64,000 bases of DNA from Buxus sempervirens (GCA_947561395.2 OX387193.1:31776755-31840754), one strand, 5' to 3'; counted from the first letter of the stretch, positions 44,565 through 56,043 are shown. Numbers and translations are program-made. Notes: generated from the sequence alone by a model not told the origin.

Positions 44565-44825
44565 TGTGAGGATTGCGCGCTTTTATTCCCATATACGCCT
44601 TTCCTGTCAAAGATACTTTTTCCTCTTTTTGTTTTTTTTTTTACGGAAGGAGCACTGTAATTAATTCGCTTTTGTTGATCTAAAAGGAAACGAAATCTAC
44701 TCACAGCTAGCGTTAGGTGGGACCCACGCGATGCGAACGCTTCAGAAGAGCAAAAAAATACGGCAAATGATTCGTTTATTAAATTGTAATGCAAAAGTGT
44801 CGCTGCGTTTGGCAAAAGAGTGGAC

Positions 44826-44945
44826 GGGGGTGCAACACGAGGACTTCCCAGGAGGTCACCCATCCTAGTACTACTCTCGCCCACGCACGCTTAACTTCGG
44901 AGTTCTGATGGGATCCGGTGCACTAGTGCTGGTATGATCGCACCC
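44826..44945 (-). rRNA. 5S ribosomal RNA, unit 117
   Basis: U62G. Promoter P2, spacer L. Confidence 0.97.
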
Positions 44946-45001
44946 TGTGAGGATTGCGCGCTTTTATTCCCATATACGCCTTTCCTGTCAAAGATCCTTT
45001 T

Positions 45002-45032
<31 letters not shown>

Positions 45033-45215
45033 ACGGAAGGAGCACTGTAATGAATTCGCTTTTGTTGATCTAAAAGGAAACGAAATCTACTGACAGCGAG
45101 CGTTACTTGGGACCCACGCGATGCGAACGCTTCAGAACAGCAAAAAAATACGGCAAATGATTCGTTTATTAAATTGTAATGCAAAGGTGTCGCTGCGTTT
45201 GGCAAAAGAGTGGAC

Positions 45216-45335
45216 GGGGGTGCAACACGAGGACTTCCCAGGAGGTCACCCATCCTAGTACTACTCTCGCCCAAGCACGCTTAACTTCGGAGTTCTGATG
45301 GGATCCGGTGCACTAGTGCTGGTATGATCGCACCC
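45216..45335 (-). rRNA. 5S ribosomal RNA, unit 118
   Basis: Consensus. Promoter P2, spacer Q. Confidence 0.97.
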
Positions 45336-45595
45336 TGTGAGGATTGCGCGCTTTTATTCCCATATACGCCTTTCCTGTCAAAGATCCTTTTTCCTCTATT
45401 TTTTTTTTTTTTACGGAAGGAGCACTGTAATTAATTCGCTTTTGTTGATCTAAAAGGAAACGAACGCTACTCACAGCGAGCGTTAGGTGGGACCCACGCG
45501 ATGCGAACGCTTCAGAAGAGCAAAAAAATACGGCAAATGATTCGTTTATTAAATTGTAATGCAAAAGTGTCGCTGCGTTTGGCAAAAGAGTGGAC

Positions 45596-45715
45596 GGGGG
45601 TGCAACACGAGGACTTCCCAGGAGGTCACCCATCCTAGTACTACTCTCGCCCAAGCACGCTTAACTTCGGAGTTCTGATGGGATCCGGTGCACTAGTGCT
45701 GGTATGATCGCACCC
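45596..45715 (-). rRNA. 5S ribosomal RNA, unit 119
   Basis: Consensus. Promoter P1, spacer L. Confidence 0.97.
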
Positions 45716-45974
45716 TGTGAGGACTGCGCGCTTTTATTCCCATATACGCTTTCCCTGTCAAAGATCCTTTTTCCTATTTTTTTTTTTTTTAACGGAAGGA
45801 GCACTGTAATTAATTCGCTTTTGTTGATCTAAAAGGAAACGAAATCTACTCACAGCGAGCGTTAGGTGGGACCCACGCGATGCGAACGCTTCAGAACAGC
45901 AAAAAAATACGGCAAATGATTCGTTTATTAAATTGTAATGCAAAGGTGTCGCTGCGTTTGGCAAAAGAGTGGAC

Positions 45975-46094
45975 GGGGGTGCAACACGAGGACTTCCCAG
46001 GAGGTCACCCATCCTAGTACTACTCTCGCCCAAGCACGCTTAACTTCGGAGTTCTTATGGGATCCGGTGCACTAGTGCTGGTATGATCGCACCC
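45975..46094 (-). rRNA. 5S ribosomal RNA, unit 120
   Basis: C39A. Promoter P2, spacer L. Confidence 0.97.
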
Positions 46095-46356
46095 TGTGAG
46101 GATTGCGCGCTTTTATTCCCATATACGCCTTTCCTGTCAAAGATCCTTTTTCCTCTATTTTTTTTTTTTTTTTACGGAAGGAGCACTGTAATGAATTCGC
46201 TTTTGTTGATCTAAAAGGAAACGAAATCTACTGACAGCGAGCGTTACTTGGGACCCACGCGATGCGAACGCTTCAGAACAGCAAAAAAGTACGGCAAATG
46301 ATTCGTTTATTAAATTGTAATACAAAGGTGTCGCTGCGTTTGGCAAAAGAGTGGAC

Positions 46357-46476
46357 GGGGGTGCAACACGAGGACTTCCCAGGAGGTCACCCATCCTAGT
46401 ACTACTCTCGCCCAAGCACGCTTAACTTCGGAGTTCTGATGGGATCCGGTGCACTAGTGCTGGTATGATCGCACCC
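46357..46476 (-). rRNA. 5S ribosomal RNA, unit 121
   Basis: Consensus. Promoter P2, spacer Q. Confidence 0.97.
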
Positions 46477-46735
46477 TGTGAGGATTGCGCGCTTTTATTC
46501 CCATATACGCCTTTCCTGTCAAAGATACTTTTTCCTCTTTTTTTTTTTTTTTACGGAAGGAGCACTGTAATTAATTCGCTTTTGTTGATCTAAAAGGAAA
46601 CGAAATCTACTCACAGCTAGCGTTAGGTGGGACCCACGCGATGCGAACGCTTCAGAACAGCAAAAAAATACGGCAAATGATTCGTTTATTAAATTGTAAT
46701 GCAAAGGAGTCGCTGCGTTAGGAAAAAGAGTGGAC

Positions 46736-46855
46736 GGGGGTGCAACACGAGGACTTCCCAGGAGGTCACCCATCCTAGTACTACTCTCACCCAAGCACGC
46801 TTAACTTCGGAGTTCTGATGGGATCCGGTGCACTAGTGCTGGTATGATCGCACCC
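46736..46855 (-). rRNA. 5S ribosomal RNA, unit 122
   Basis: C67U with T5 terminator. Promoter P2, spacer L. Confidence 0.97.
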
Positions 46856-47116
46856 TGTGAGGATTGCGCGCTTTTATTCCCATATACGCCTTTCCTGTCA
46901 AAGATCCTTTTTCCTCTATTTTTTTTTTTTTTTACGGAAGGAGCACTGTAATTAATTCGCTTTTGTTGATCTAAAAGGAAACGAAAGCTACTCACAGCGA
47001 GCGTTAGGTGGGACCCACGCGATGCGAACGCTTCAGAAGAGCAAAAAAATACGGCAAATGATTCGTTTATTAAATTGTAATGCAAAAGTGTCGCTGCGTT
47101 TGGCAAAAGAGTGGAC

Positions 47117-47236
47117 GGGGGTGCAACACGAGGACTTCCCAGGAGGTCACCCATCCTAGTACTACTCTCGCCCAAGCACGCTTAACTTCGGAGTTCTGAT
47201 GGGATCCGGTGCACTAGTGCTGGTATGATCGCACCC
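47117..47236 (-). rRNA. 5S ribosomal RNA, unit 123
   Basis: Consensus. Promoter P1, spacer L. Confidence 0.97.
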
Positions 47237-47495
47237 TGTGAGGACTGCGCGCTTTTATTCCCATATACGCTTTCCCTGTCAAAGATCCTTTTTCCTATTT
47301 TTTTTTTTTTTAACGGAAGGAGCACTGTAATTAATTCGCTTTTGTTGATCTAAAAGGAAACGAAATCTACTCACAGCGAGCGTTAGGTGGGACCCACGCG
47401 ATGCGAACGCTTCAGAACAGCAAAAAAATACGGCAAATGATTCGTTTATTAAATTGTAATGCAAAGGTGTCGCTGCGTTTGGCAAAAGAGTGGAC

Positions 47496-47615
47496 GGGGG
47501 TGCAACACGAGGACTTCCCAGGAGGTCACCCATCCTAGTACTACTCTCGCCCAAGCACGCTTAACTTCGGAGTTCTTATGGGATCCGGTGCACTAGTGCT
47601 GGTATGATCGCACCC
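47496..47615 (-). rRNA. 5S ribosomal RNA, unit 124
   Basis: C39A. Promoter P2, spacer L. Confidence 0.97.
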
Positions 47616-47877
47616 TGTGAGGATTGCGCGCTTTTATTCCCATATACGCCTTTCCTGTCAAAGATCCTTTTTCCTCTATTTTTTTTTTTTTTTTACGGAA
47701 GGAGCACTGTAATGAATTCGCTTTTGTTGATCTAAAAGGAAACGAAATCTACTGACAGCGAGCGTTACTTGGGACCCACGCGATGCGAACGCTTCAGAAC
47801 AGCAAAAAAGTACGGCAAATGATTCGTTTATTAAATTGTAATGCAAAGGTGTCGCTGCGTTTGGCAAAAGAGTGGAC

Positions 47878-47997
47878 GGGGGTGCAACACGAGGACTTCC
47901 CAGGAGGTCACCCATCCTAGTACTACTCTCGCCCAAGCACGCTTAACTTCGGAGTTCTGATGGGATCCGGTGCACTAGTGCTGGTATGATCGCACCC
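47878..47997 (-). rRNA. 5S ribosomal RNA, unit 125
   Basis: Consensus. Promoter P2, spacer Q. Confidence 0.97.
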
Positions 47998-48259
47998 TGT
48001 GAGGATTGCGCGCTTTTATTCCCATATACGCCTTTCCTGTCAAAGATCCTTTTTCCTCTATTTTTTTTTTTTTTTTACGGAAGGAGCACTGTAATGAATT
48101 CGCTTTTGTTGATCTAAAAGGAAACGAAATCTACTCACAGCGAGCGTTACTTGGGACCCACGCGATGCGAACGCTTCAGAACAGCAAAAAAGTACGGCAA
48201 ATGATTCGTTTATTAAATTGTAATGCAAAGGAGTCGCTGCGTTAGGAAAAAGAGTGGAC

Positions 48260-48379
48260 GGGGGTGCAACACGAGGACTTCCCAGGAGGTCACCCATCCT
48301 AGTACTACTCTCACCCAAGCACGCTTAACTTCGGAGTTCTGATGGGATCCGGTGCACTAGTGCTGGTATGATCGCACCC
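48260..48379 (-). rRNA. 5S ribosomal RNA, unit 126, recombinant spacer
   Basis: C67U with T5 terminator, but the far part of the spacer is class Q; every other T5 unit has an L spacer. Promoter P2. It looks like a crossover inside the spacer. Confidence 0.96.
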
Positions 48380-48640
48380 TGTGAGGATTGCGCGCTTTTA
48401 TTCCCATATACGCCTTTCCTGTCAAAGATCCTTTTTCCTCTTTTTTTTTTTTTTTTTACGGAAGGAGCACTGTAATTAATTCGCTTTTGTTGATCTAAAA
48501 GGAAACGAAATCTACTCACAGCTAGCGTTAGGTGGGACCCACGCGATGCGAACGCTTCAGAAGAGCAAAAAAATACGGCAAATGATTCATTTATTAAATT
48601 GTAATGCAAAGGTGTCGCTGCGTTTGGCAAAAGTGTGGAC

Positions 48641-48760
48641 GGGGGTGCAACACGAGGACTTCCCAGGAGGTCACCCATCCTAGTACTACTCTCGCCCAAG
48701 CACGCTTAACTTCGGAGTTCTGATGGGATCCGGTGCACTAGTGCTGGTATGATCGCACCC
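48641..48760 (-). rRNA. 5S ribosomal RNA, unit 127
   Basis: Consensus. Promoter P2, spacer L. Confidence 0.97.
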
Positions 48761-49025
48761 TGTGAGGATTGCGCGCTTTTATTCCCATATACGCCTTTCC
48801 TGTCAAAGATCCTTTTTCCAATTTTTTTTTTTTTTTTTTTTTACGGAAGGAGCACTGTAATTAATTCGCTTTTGTTGATCTAAAAGGAATCGAAATCTAC
48901 TCATAGCTAGCGTTAGGTGGGACCCACGCGATGCGAACGCTTCAGAACAGCAAAAAAATACGGCAAATGATTCGTTTATTAAATTGTAATGCAAAGGTGT
49001 CGCTGCGTTTGGCAAAAGAGTGGAC

Positions 49026-49145
49026 GGGGGTGCAACACGAGGACTTCCCAGGAGGTCACCCATCCTAGTACTACTCTCGCCCAAGCACGCTTAACTTCGG
49101 AGTTCTGATGGGATCCGGTGCACTAGTGCTGGTATGATCGCACCC
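49026..49145 (-). rRNA. 5S ribosomal RNA, unit 128, altered promoter
   Basis: Consensus coding sequence. Promoter P2 with G-to-T at -24 and A-to-T at -38, plus changes further upstream. TATAT and GC are intact. Shared with unit 151. Spacer L. Confidence 0.96.
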
Positions 49146-49201
49146 TGTGAGGATTGCGCGCTTTTATTACCATATACGCCTTACCTGTCAAACATACTTT
49201 T

Positions 49202-49254
<53 letters not shown>

Positions 49255-49434
49255 GATGGAGCACTGTAATTAATTCGCTTTTGTTGATCTAAAAGGAAAC
49301 GAAATCTACTCACAGCTAGCATTAGGTGGGACCCACGCGATGCGAACGCTTCAGAACAGCAAAAAAATACGGCAAATGATTCGTTTATTAAATTGTAATG
49401 CAAAGGTGTCGCTGCGTTTGGCAAAAGAGTGGAC

Positions 49435-49554
49435 GGGGGTGCAACACGAGGACTTCCCAGGAGGTCACCCATCCTAGTACTACTCTCGCGCAAGCACGCT
49501 TAACTTCGGAGTTCTGATGGGATCCGGTGCACTAGTGCTGGTATGATCGCACCC
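49435..49554 (-). rRNA. 5S ribosomal RNA, unit 129
   Basis: G65C. Promoter P2, spacer L with a 45-T tract (49207-49251). Confidence 0.97.
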
Positions 49555-49826
49555 TGTGAGGATTGCGCGCTTTTATTCCCATATACGCCTTTCCTGTCAA
49601 AGATCCTTTTTCCTCTTTTTTTCTTTTTTTTTTTTTTTTTTTAACGGAAGGAGCACTGTAATTAATTCGCTTTTGTTGATCTAAAAGGAAACGAAATCTA
49701 CTCACAGCGAGCGTTAGGTGGGACCCACGCGATGCGAACGCTTCAGAACAGCAAAAAAATACGGCAAATGATTCGTTTATTAAATTGTAATGCAAAGGTG
49801 TCGCTGCGTTTGGCAAAAGAGTGGAC

Positions 49827-49946
49827 GAGGGTGCAACACGAGGACTTCCCAGGAGGTCACCCATCCTAGTACTACTCTCGCCCAAGCACGCTTAACTTCG
49901 GAGTTCTGATGGGATCCGGTGCACTAGTGCTGGTATGATCGCACCC
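49827..49946 (-). rRNA. 5S ribosomal RNA, unit 130
   Basis: C119U at the extreme 3' end, outside helix I. Promoter P2, spacer L. Confidence 0.96.
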
Positions 49947-50206
49947 TGTGAGGATTGCGCGCTTTTATTCCCATATACGCCTTTCCTGTCAAAGATACTT
50001 TTTCCTCTTTTTTTTTTTTTTTTACGGAAGGAGCACTGTAATTAATTCGCTTTTGTTGATCTAAAAGGAAACGAAATCTACTCACAGCTAGCGTTAGGTG
50101 GGACCCACGCGATGCGAACGCTTCAGAAGAGCAAAAAAATACGGCAAATGATTCGTTTATTAAATTGTAATGCAAAAGTGTCGCTGCGTTTGGCAAAAGA
50201 GTGGAC

Positions 50207-50326
50207 GGGGGTGCAACACGAGGACTTCCCAGGAGGTCACCCATCCTAGTACTACTCTCACCCAAGCACGCTTAACTTCGGAGTTCTGATGGGATCCGGT
50301 GCACTAGTGCTGGTATGATCGCACCC
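50207..50326 (-). rRNA. 5S ribosomal RNA, unit 131, C67U uncoupled
   Basis: C67U but with the ordinary T4 terminator, the only such case. Its partners, units 141 and 154, lack C67U. Promoter P2, spacer L. Confidence 0.96.
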
Positions 50327-50586
50327 TGTGAGGATTGCGCGCTTTTATTCCCATATACGCCTTTCCTGTCAAAGATCCTTTTTCCTCTATTTTTTTTTTT
50401 TTTACGGAAGGAGCACTGTAATTAATTCGCTTTTGTTGATCTAAAAGGAAACGAAAGCTACTCACAGCGAGCGTTAGGTGGGACCCACGCGATGCGAACG
50501 CTTCAGAAGAGCAAAAAAATACGGCAAATGATTCGTTTATTAAATTGTAATGCAAAAGTGTCGCTGCGTTTGGCAAAAGAGTGGAC

Positions 50587-50706
50587 GGGGGTGCAACACG
50601 AGGACTTCCCAGGAGGTCACCCATCCTAGTACTACTCTCGCCCAAGCACGCTTAACTTCGGAGTTCTGATGGGATCCGGTGCACTAGTGCTGGTATGATC
50701 GCACCC
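50587..50706 (-). rRNA. 5S ribosomal RNA, unit 132
   Basis: Consensus. Promoter P1, spacer L. Confidence 0.97.
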
Positions 50707-50965
50707 TGTGAGGACTGCGCGCTTTTATTCCCATATACGCTTTCCCTGTCAAAGATCCTTTTTCCTATTTTTTTTTTTTTTAACGGAAGGAGCACTGTAA
50801 TTAATTCGCTTTTGTTGATCTAAAAGGAAACGAAATCTACTCACAGCGAGCGTTAGGTGGGACCCACGCGATGCGAACGCTTCAGAACAGCAAAAAAATA
50901 AGGCAAATGATTCGTTTATTAAATTGTAATGCAAAGGTGTCGCTGCGTTTGGCAAAAGAGTGGAC

Positions 50966-51085
50966 GGGGGTGCAACACGAGGACTTCCCAGGAGGTCACC
51001 CATCCTAGTACTACTCTCGCCCAAGCACGCTTAACTTCGGAGTTCTTATGGGATCCGGTGCACTAGTGCTGGTATGATCGCACCC
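50966..51085 (-). rRNA. 5S ribosomal RNA, unit 133
   Basis: C39A. Promoter P2, spacer L. Confidence 0.97.
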
Positions 51086-51348
51086 TGTGAGGATTGCGCG
51101 CTTTTATTCCCATATACGCCTTTCCTGTCAAAGATCCTTTTTCCTCTATTTTTTTTTTTTTTTTTACGGAAGGAGCACTGTAATGAATTCGCTTTTGTTG
51201 ATCTAAAAGGAAACGAAATCTACTGACAGCGAGCGTTACTTGGGACCCACGCGATGCGAACGCTTCAGAACAGCAAAAAAGTACGGCAAATGATTCGTTT
51301 ATTAAATTGTAATGCAAAGGTGTCGCTGCGTTTGGCAAAAGAGTGGAC

Positions 51349-51468
51349 GGGGGTGCAACACGAGGACTTCCCAGGAGGTCACCCATCCTAGTACTACTCT
51401 CGCCCAAGCACGCTTAACTTCGGAGTTCTGATGGGATCCGGTGCACTAGTGCTGGTATGATCGCACCC
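51349..51468 (-). rRNA. 5S ribosomal RNA, unit 134
   Basis: Consensus. Promoter P2, spacer Q. Confidence 0.97.
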
Positions 51469-51727
51469 TGTGAGGATTGCGCGCTTTTATTCCCATATAC
51501 GCCTTTCCTGTCAAAGATACTTTTTCCTCTTTTTTTTTTTTTTTACGGAAGGAGCACTGTATTTAATTCGCTTTTGTTGATCTAAAAGGAAACGAAATCT
51601 ACTCACAGCTAGCGTTAGGTGGGACCCACGAGATGCGAACGCTTCAGAACAGCAAAAAAATACGGCAAATGATTCGTTTATTAAATTGTAATGCAAAGGA
51701 GTCGCTGCGTTAGGAAAAAGAGTGGAC

Positions 51728-51847
51728 GGGGGTGCAACACGAGGACTTCCCAGGAGGTCACCCATCCTAGTACTACTCTCACCCAAGCACGCTTAACTTC
51801 GGAGTTCTGATGGGATCCGGTGCACTAGTGCTGGTATGATCGCACCC
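51728..51847 (-). rRNA. 5S ribosomal RNA, unit 135
   Basis: C67U with T5 terminator. Promoter P2, spacer L. Confidence 0.97.
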
Positions 51848-52108
51848 TGTGAGGATTGCGCGCTTTTATTCCCATATACGCCTTTCCTGTCAAAGATCCT
51901 TTTTCCTCTTTTTTTTTTTTTTTTTACGGAAGGAGCACTGTAATTAATTCGCTTTTGTTGATCTAAAAGGAAACGAAATCTACTCACAGCTAGCGTTAGG
52001 TGGGACCCACGCGATGCGAACGCTTCAGAAGAGCAAAAAAATACGGCAAATGATTCATTTATTAAATTGTAATGCAAAGGTGTCGCTGCGTTTGGCAAAA
52101 GTGTGGAC

Positions 52109-52228
52109 GGGGGTGCAACACGAGGACTTCCCAGGAGGTCACCCATCCTAGTACTACTCTCGCCCAAGCACGCTTAACTTCGGAGTTCTGATGGGATCCG
52201 GTGCACTAGTGCTGGTATGATCGCACCC
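52109..52228 (-). rRNA. 5S ribosomal RNA, unit 136
   Basis: Consensus. Promoter P2, spacer L. Confidence 0.97.
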
Positions 52229-52487
52229 TGTGAGGATTGCGCGCTTTTATTCCCATATACGCCTTTCCTGTCAAAGATACTTTTTCCTCTTTTTTTTTTT
52301 TTTTACGGAAGGAGCACTGTATTTAATTCGCTTTTGTTGATCTAAAAGGAAACGAAATCTACTCACAGCTAGCGTTAGGTGGGACCCACGAGATGCGAAC
52401 GCTTCAGAACAGCAAAAAAATACGGCAAATGATTCGTTTATTAAATTGTAATGCAAAGGAGTCGCTGCGTTAGGAAAAAGAGTGGAC

Positions 52488-52607
52488 GGGGGTGCAACAC
52501 GAGGACTTCCCAGGAGGTCACCCATCCTAGTACTACTCTCACCCAAGCACGCTTAACTTCGGAGTTCTGATGGGATCCGGTGCACTAGTGCTGGTATGAT
52601 CGCACCC
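52488..52607 (-). rRNA. 5S ribosomal RNA, unit 137
   Basis: C67U with T5 terminator. Promoter P2, spacer L. Confidence 0.97.
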
Positions 52608-52868
52608 TGTGAGGATTGCGCGCTTTTATTCCCATATACGCCTTTCCTGTCAAAGATCCTTTTTCCTCTTTTTTTTTTTTTTTTTACGGAAGGAGCACTG
52701 TAATTAATTCGCTTTTGTTGATCTAAAAGGAAACGAAATCTACTCACAGCTAGCGTTAGGTGGGACCCACGCGATGCGAACGCTTCAGAAGAGCAAAAAA
52801 ATACGGCAAATGATTCATTTATTAAATTGTAATGCAAAGGTGTCGCTGCGTTTGGCAAAAGTGTGGAC

Positions 52869-52988
52869 GGGGGTGCAACACGAGGACTTCCCAGGAGGTC
52901 ACCCATCCTAGTACTACTCTCGCCCAAGCACGCTTAACTTCGGAGTTCTGATGGGATCCGGTGCACTAGTGCTGGTATGATCGCACCC
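52869..52988 (-). rRNA. 5S ribosomal RNA, unit 138
   Basis: Consensus. Promoter P2, spacer L. Confidence 0.97.
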
Positions 52989-53251
52989 TGTGAGGATTGC
53001 GCGCTTTTATTCCCATATACGCCTTTCCTGTCAAAGATCCTTTTTCCAATTTTTTTTTTTTTTTTTTTACGGAAGGAGCACTGTAATTAATTCGCTTTTG
53101 TTGATCTAAAAGGAAACGAAATCTACTCACAGCTAGCGTTAGGTGGGACCCACGCGATGCGAACGCTTCAGAACAGCAAAAAAATACGGCAAATGATTCG
53201 TTTATTAAATTGTAATGCAAAGGTGTCGCTGCGTTTGGCAAAAGAGTGGAC

Positions 53252-53371
53252 GGGGGTGCAACACGAGGACTTCCCAGGAGGTCACCCATCCTAGTACTAC
53301 TCTCGCGCAAGCACGCTTAACTTCGGAGTTCTGATGGGATCCGGTGCACTAGTGCTGGTATGATCGCACCC
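53252..53371 (-). rRNA. 5S ribosomal RNA, unit 139
   Basis: G65C. Promoter P2, spacer L. Confidence 0.97.
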
Positions 53372-53644
53372 TGTGAGGATTGCGCGCTTTTATTCCCATA
53401 TACGCCTTTCCTGTCAAAGATCCTTTTTCCTCTTTTTTTCTTTTTTTTTCTTTTTTTTTTAACGGAAGGAGCACTGTAATTAATTCGCTTTTGTTGATCT
53501 AAAAGGAAACGAAATCTACTCACAGCGAGCGTTAGGTGGGACCCACGCGATGCGAACGCTTCAGAACAGCAAAAAAATACGGCAAATGATTCGTTTATTA
53601 AATTGTAATGCAAAGGTGTCGCTGCGTTTGGCAAAAGAGTGGAC

Positions 53645-53764
53645 GAGGGTGCAACACGAGGACTTCCCAGGAGGTCACCCATCCTAGTACTACTCTCGCC
53701 CAAGCACGCTTAACTTCGGAGTTCTGATGGGATCCGGTGCACTAGTGCTGGTATGATCGCACCC
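53645..53764 (-). rRNA. 5S ribosomal RNA, unit 140
   Basis: C119U. Promoter P2, spacer L. Confidence 0.96.
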
Positions 53765-54024
53765 TGTGAGGATTGCGCGCTTTTATTCCCATATACGCCT
53801 TTCCTGTCAAAGATACTTTTTCCTCTTTTTTTTTTTTTTTTACGGAAGGAGCACTGTAATTAATTCGCTTTTGTTGATCTAAAAGGAAACGAAATCTACT
53901 CACAGCTAGCGTTAGGTGGGACCCACGCGATGCGAACGCTTCAGAAGAGCAAAAAAATACGGCAAATGATTCGTTTATTAAATTGTAATGCAAAAGTGTC
54001 GCTGCGTTTGGCAAAAGAGTGGAC

Positions 54025-54144
54025 GGGGGTGCAACACGAGGACTTCCCAGGAGGTCACCCATCCTAGTACTACTCTCGCCCAAGCACGCTTAACTTCGGA
54101 GTTCTGATGGGATCCGGTGCACTAGTGCTGGTATGATCGCACCC
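54025..54144 (-). rRNA. 5S ribosomal RNA, unit 141
   Basis: Consensus. Promoter P1, spacer L. Confidence 0.97.
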
Positions 54145-54403
54145 TGTGAGGACTGCGCGCTTTTATTCCCATATACGCTTTCCCTGTCAAAGATCCTTTT
54201 TCCTATTTTTTTTTTTTTTAATGGAAGGAGCACTGTAATTAATTCGCTTTTGTTGATCTAAAAGGAAACGAAATCTACTCACAGCGAGCGTTAGGTGGGA
54301 CCCACGCGATGCGAACGCTTCAGAACAGCAAAAAAATACGGCAAATGATTCGTTTATTAAATTGTAATGCAAAGGTGTCGCTGCGTTTGGCAAAAGAGTG
54401 GAC

Positions 54404-54523
54404 GGGGGTGCAACACGAGGACTTCCCAGGAGGTCACCCATCCTAGTACTACTCTCGCCCAAGCACGCTTAACTTCGGAGTTCTTATGGGATCCGGTGCA
54501 CTAGTGCTGGTATGATCGCACCC
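54404..54523 (-). rRNA. 5S ribosomal RNA, unit 142
   Basis: C39A. Promoter P2, spacer L. Confidence 0.97.
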
Positions 54524-54785
54524 TGTGAGGATTGCGCGCTTTTATTCCCATATACGCCTTTCCTGTCAAAGATCCTTTTTCCTCTATTTTTTTTTTTTTT
54601 TTACGGAAGGAGCACTGTAATGAATTCGCTTTTGTTGATCTAAAAGGAAACGAAATCTACTGACAGCGAGCGTTACTTGGGACCCACGCGATGCGAACGC
54701 TTCAGAACAGCAAAAAAGTACGGCAAATGATTCGTTTATTAAATTGTAATGCAAAGGTGTCGCTGCGTTTGGCAAAAGAGTGGAC

Positions 54786-54905
54786 GGGGGTGCAACACGA
54801 GGACTTCCCAGGAGGTCACCCATCCTAGTATTACTCTCGCCCAAGCACGCTTAACTTCGGAGTTCTGATGGGATCCGGTGCACTAGTGCTGGTATGATCG
54901 CACCC
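54786..54905 (-). rRNA. 5S ribosomal RNA, unit 143
   Basis: G75A. Promoter P2, spacer Q. Confidence 0.97.
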
Positions 54906-55164
54906 TGTGAGGATTGCGCGCTTTTATTCCCATATACGCCTTTCCTGTCAAAGATACTTTTTCCTCTTTTTTTTTTTTTTTACGGAAGGAGCACTGTAAT
55001 TAATTCGCTTTTGTTGATCTAAAAGGAAACGAAATCTACTCACAGCTAGCGTTAGGTGGGACCCACGCGATGCGAACGCTTCAGAACAGCAAAAAAATAC
55101 GGCAAATGATTCGTTTATTAAATTGTAATGCAAAGGAGTCGCTGCGTTAGGAAAAAGAGTGGAC

Positions 55165-55284
55165 GGGGGTGCAACACGAGGACTTCCCAGGAGGTCACCC
55201 ATCCTAGTACTACTCTCACCCAAGCACGCTTAACTTCGGAGTTCTGATGGGATCCGGTGCACTAGTGCTGGTATGATCGCACCC
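55165..55284 (-). rRNA. 5S ribosomal RNA, unit 144
   Basis: C67U with T5 terminator. Promoter P2, spacer L. Confidence 0.97.
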
Positions 55285-55545
55285 TGTGAGGATTGCGCGC
55301 TTTTATTCCCATATACGCCTTTCCTGTCAAAGATCCATTTTCCTCTTTTTTTTTTTTTTTTTACGGAAGGAGCACTGTAATTAATTCGCTTTTGTTGATC
55401 TAAAAGGAAACGAAATCTACTCACAGCTAGCGTTAGGTGGGACCCACGCGATGCGAACGCTTCAGAACAGCAAAAAAATACGGCAAATGATTCATTTATT
55501 AAATTGTAATGCAAAGGTGTCGCTGCGTTTGGCAAAAGTGTGGAC

Positions 55546-55665
55546 GGGGGTGCAACACGAGGACTTCCCAGGAGGTCACCCATCCTAGTACTACTCTCGC
55601 CCAAGCACGCTTAACTTCGGAGTTCTGATGGGATCCGGTGCACTAGTGCTGGTATGATCGCACCC
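55546..55665 (-). rRNA. 5S ribosomal RNA, unit 145
   Basis: Consensus. Promoter P1, spacer L. Its partner, unit 158, has P2, so the copy boundary lies at this gene. Confidence 0.97.
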
Positions 55666-55923
55666 TGTGAGGACTGCGCGCTTTTATTCCCATATACGCT
55701 TTCCCTGTCAAAGATCCTTTTTCCTATTTTTTTTTTTTTAACGGAAGGAGCACTGTAATTAATTCGCTTTTGTTGATCTAAAAGGAAACGAAATCTACTC
55801 ACAGCGAGCGTTAGGTGGGACCCACGCGATGCGAACGCTTCAGAACAGCAAAAAAATAAGGCAAATGATTCGTTTATTAAATTGTAATGCAAAGGTGTCG
55901 CTGCGTTTGGCAAAAGAGTGGAC

Positions 55924-56043
55924 GGGGGTGCAACACGAGGACTTCCCAGGAGGTCACCCATCCTAGTACTACTCTCGCCCAAGCACGCTTAACTTCGGAG
56001 TTCTTATGGGATCCGGTGCACTAGTGCTGGTATGATCGCACCC
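55924..56043 (-). rRNA. 5S ribosomal RNA, unit 146
   Basis: C39A. Promoter P2, spacer L with a private change shared with unit 133. Confidence 0.97.

Larger units (their letters stand above)
42795..47236 (-). repeat. 12-unit block, copy 2 (units 112-123)
   Basis: Second copy of units 100-111 at a constant 4580 bp offset. Confidence 0.92.
48380..50326 (-). repeat. 5-unit dispersed block, copy 1 (units 127-131)
   Basis: Matches units 150-154 (57186-59130) about 8.8 kb away. Shared markers: altered promoter of the second unit, G65C with a very long poly(T), and C119U. Gene offsets are 8803-8807 bp. Confidence 0.88.
51469..52988 (-). repeat. Dimer duplication, two 760-bp copies (units 135-138)
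   Basis: 51469-52228 and 52229-52988 have equal length and the same private spacer changes (GTATTTAATT and CACGAGATGC in the first unit of each). Units 148-150 carry the same types in the order of units 136-138. Confidence 0.93.
53372..55665 (-). repeat. 13-unit-period block, copy 1 (units 140-145)
   Basis: Six genes with partners exactly 4986 bp away (units 153-158, 58358-60651). Markers: C119U, P1, C39A, G75A, C67U, P1 or P2 at the edge. The first poly(T) is interrupted by an extra C in this copy only. Confidence 0.9.

Noticed and set aside
38215..47236. Treating the 4580-bp repeat simply as an assembly error
   Set aside because: Possible, but the right-hand edge differs (P2 in unit 111, P1 in unit 123) and the left poly(T) differs, which argues that both copies were seen in reads. 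Kept as a finding with a check.
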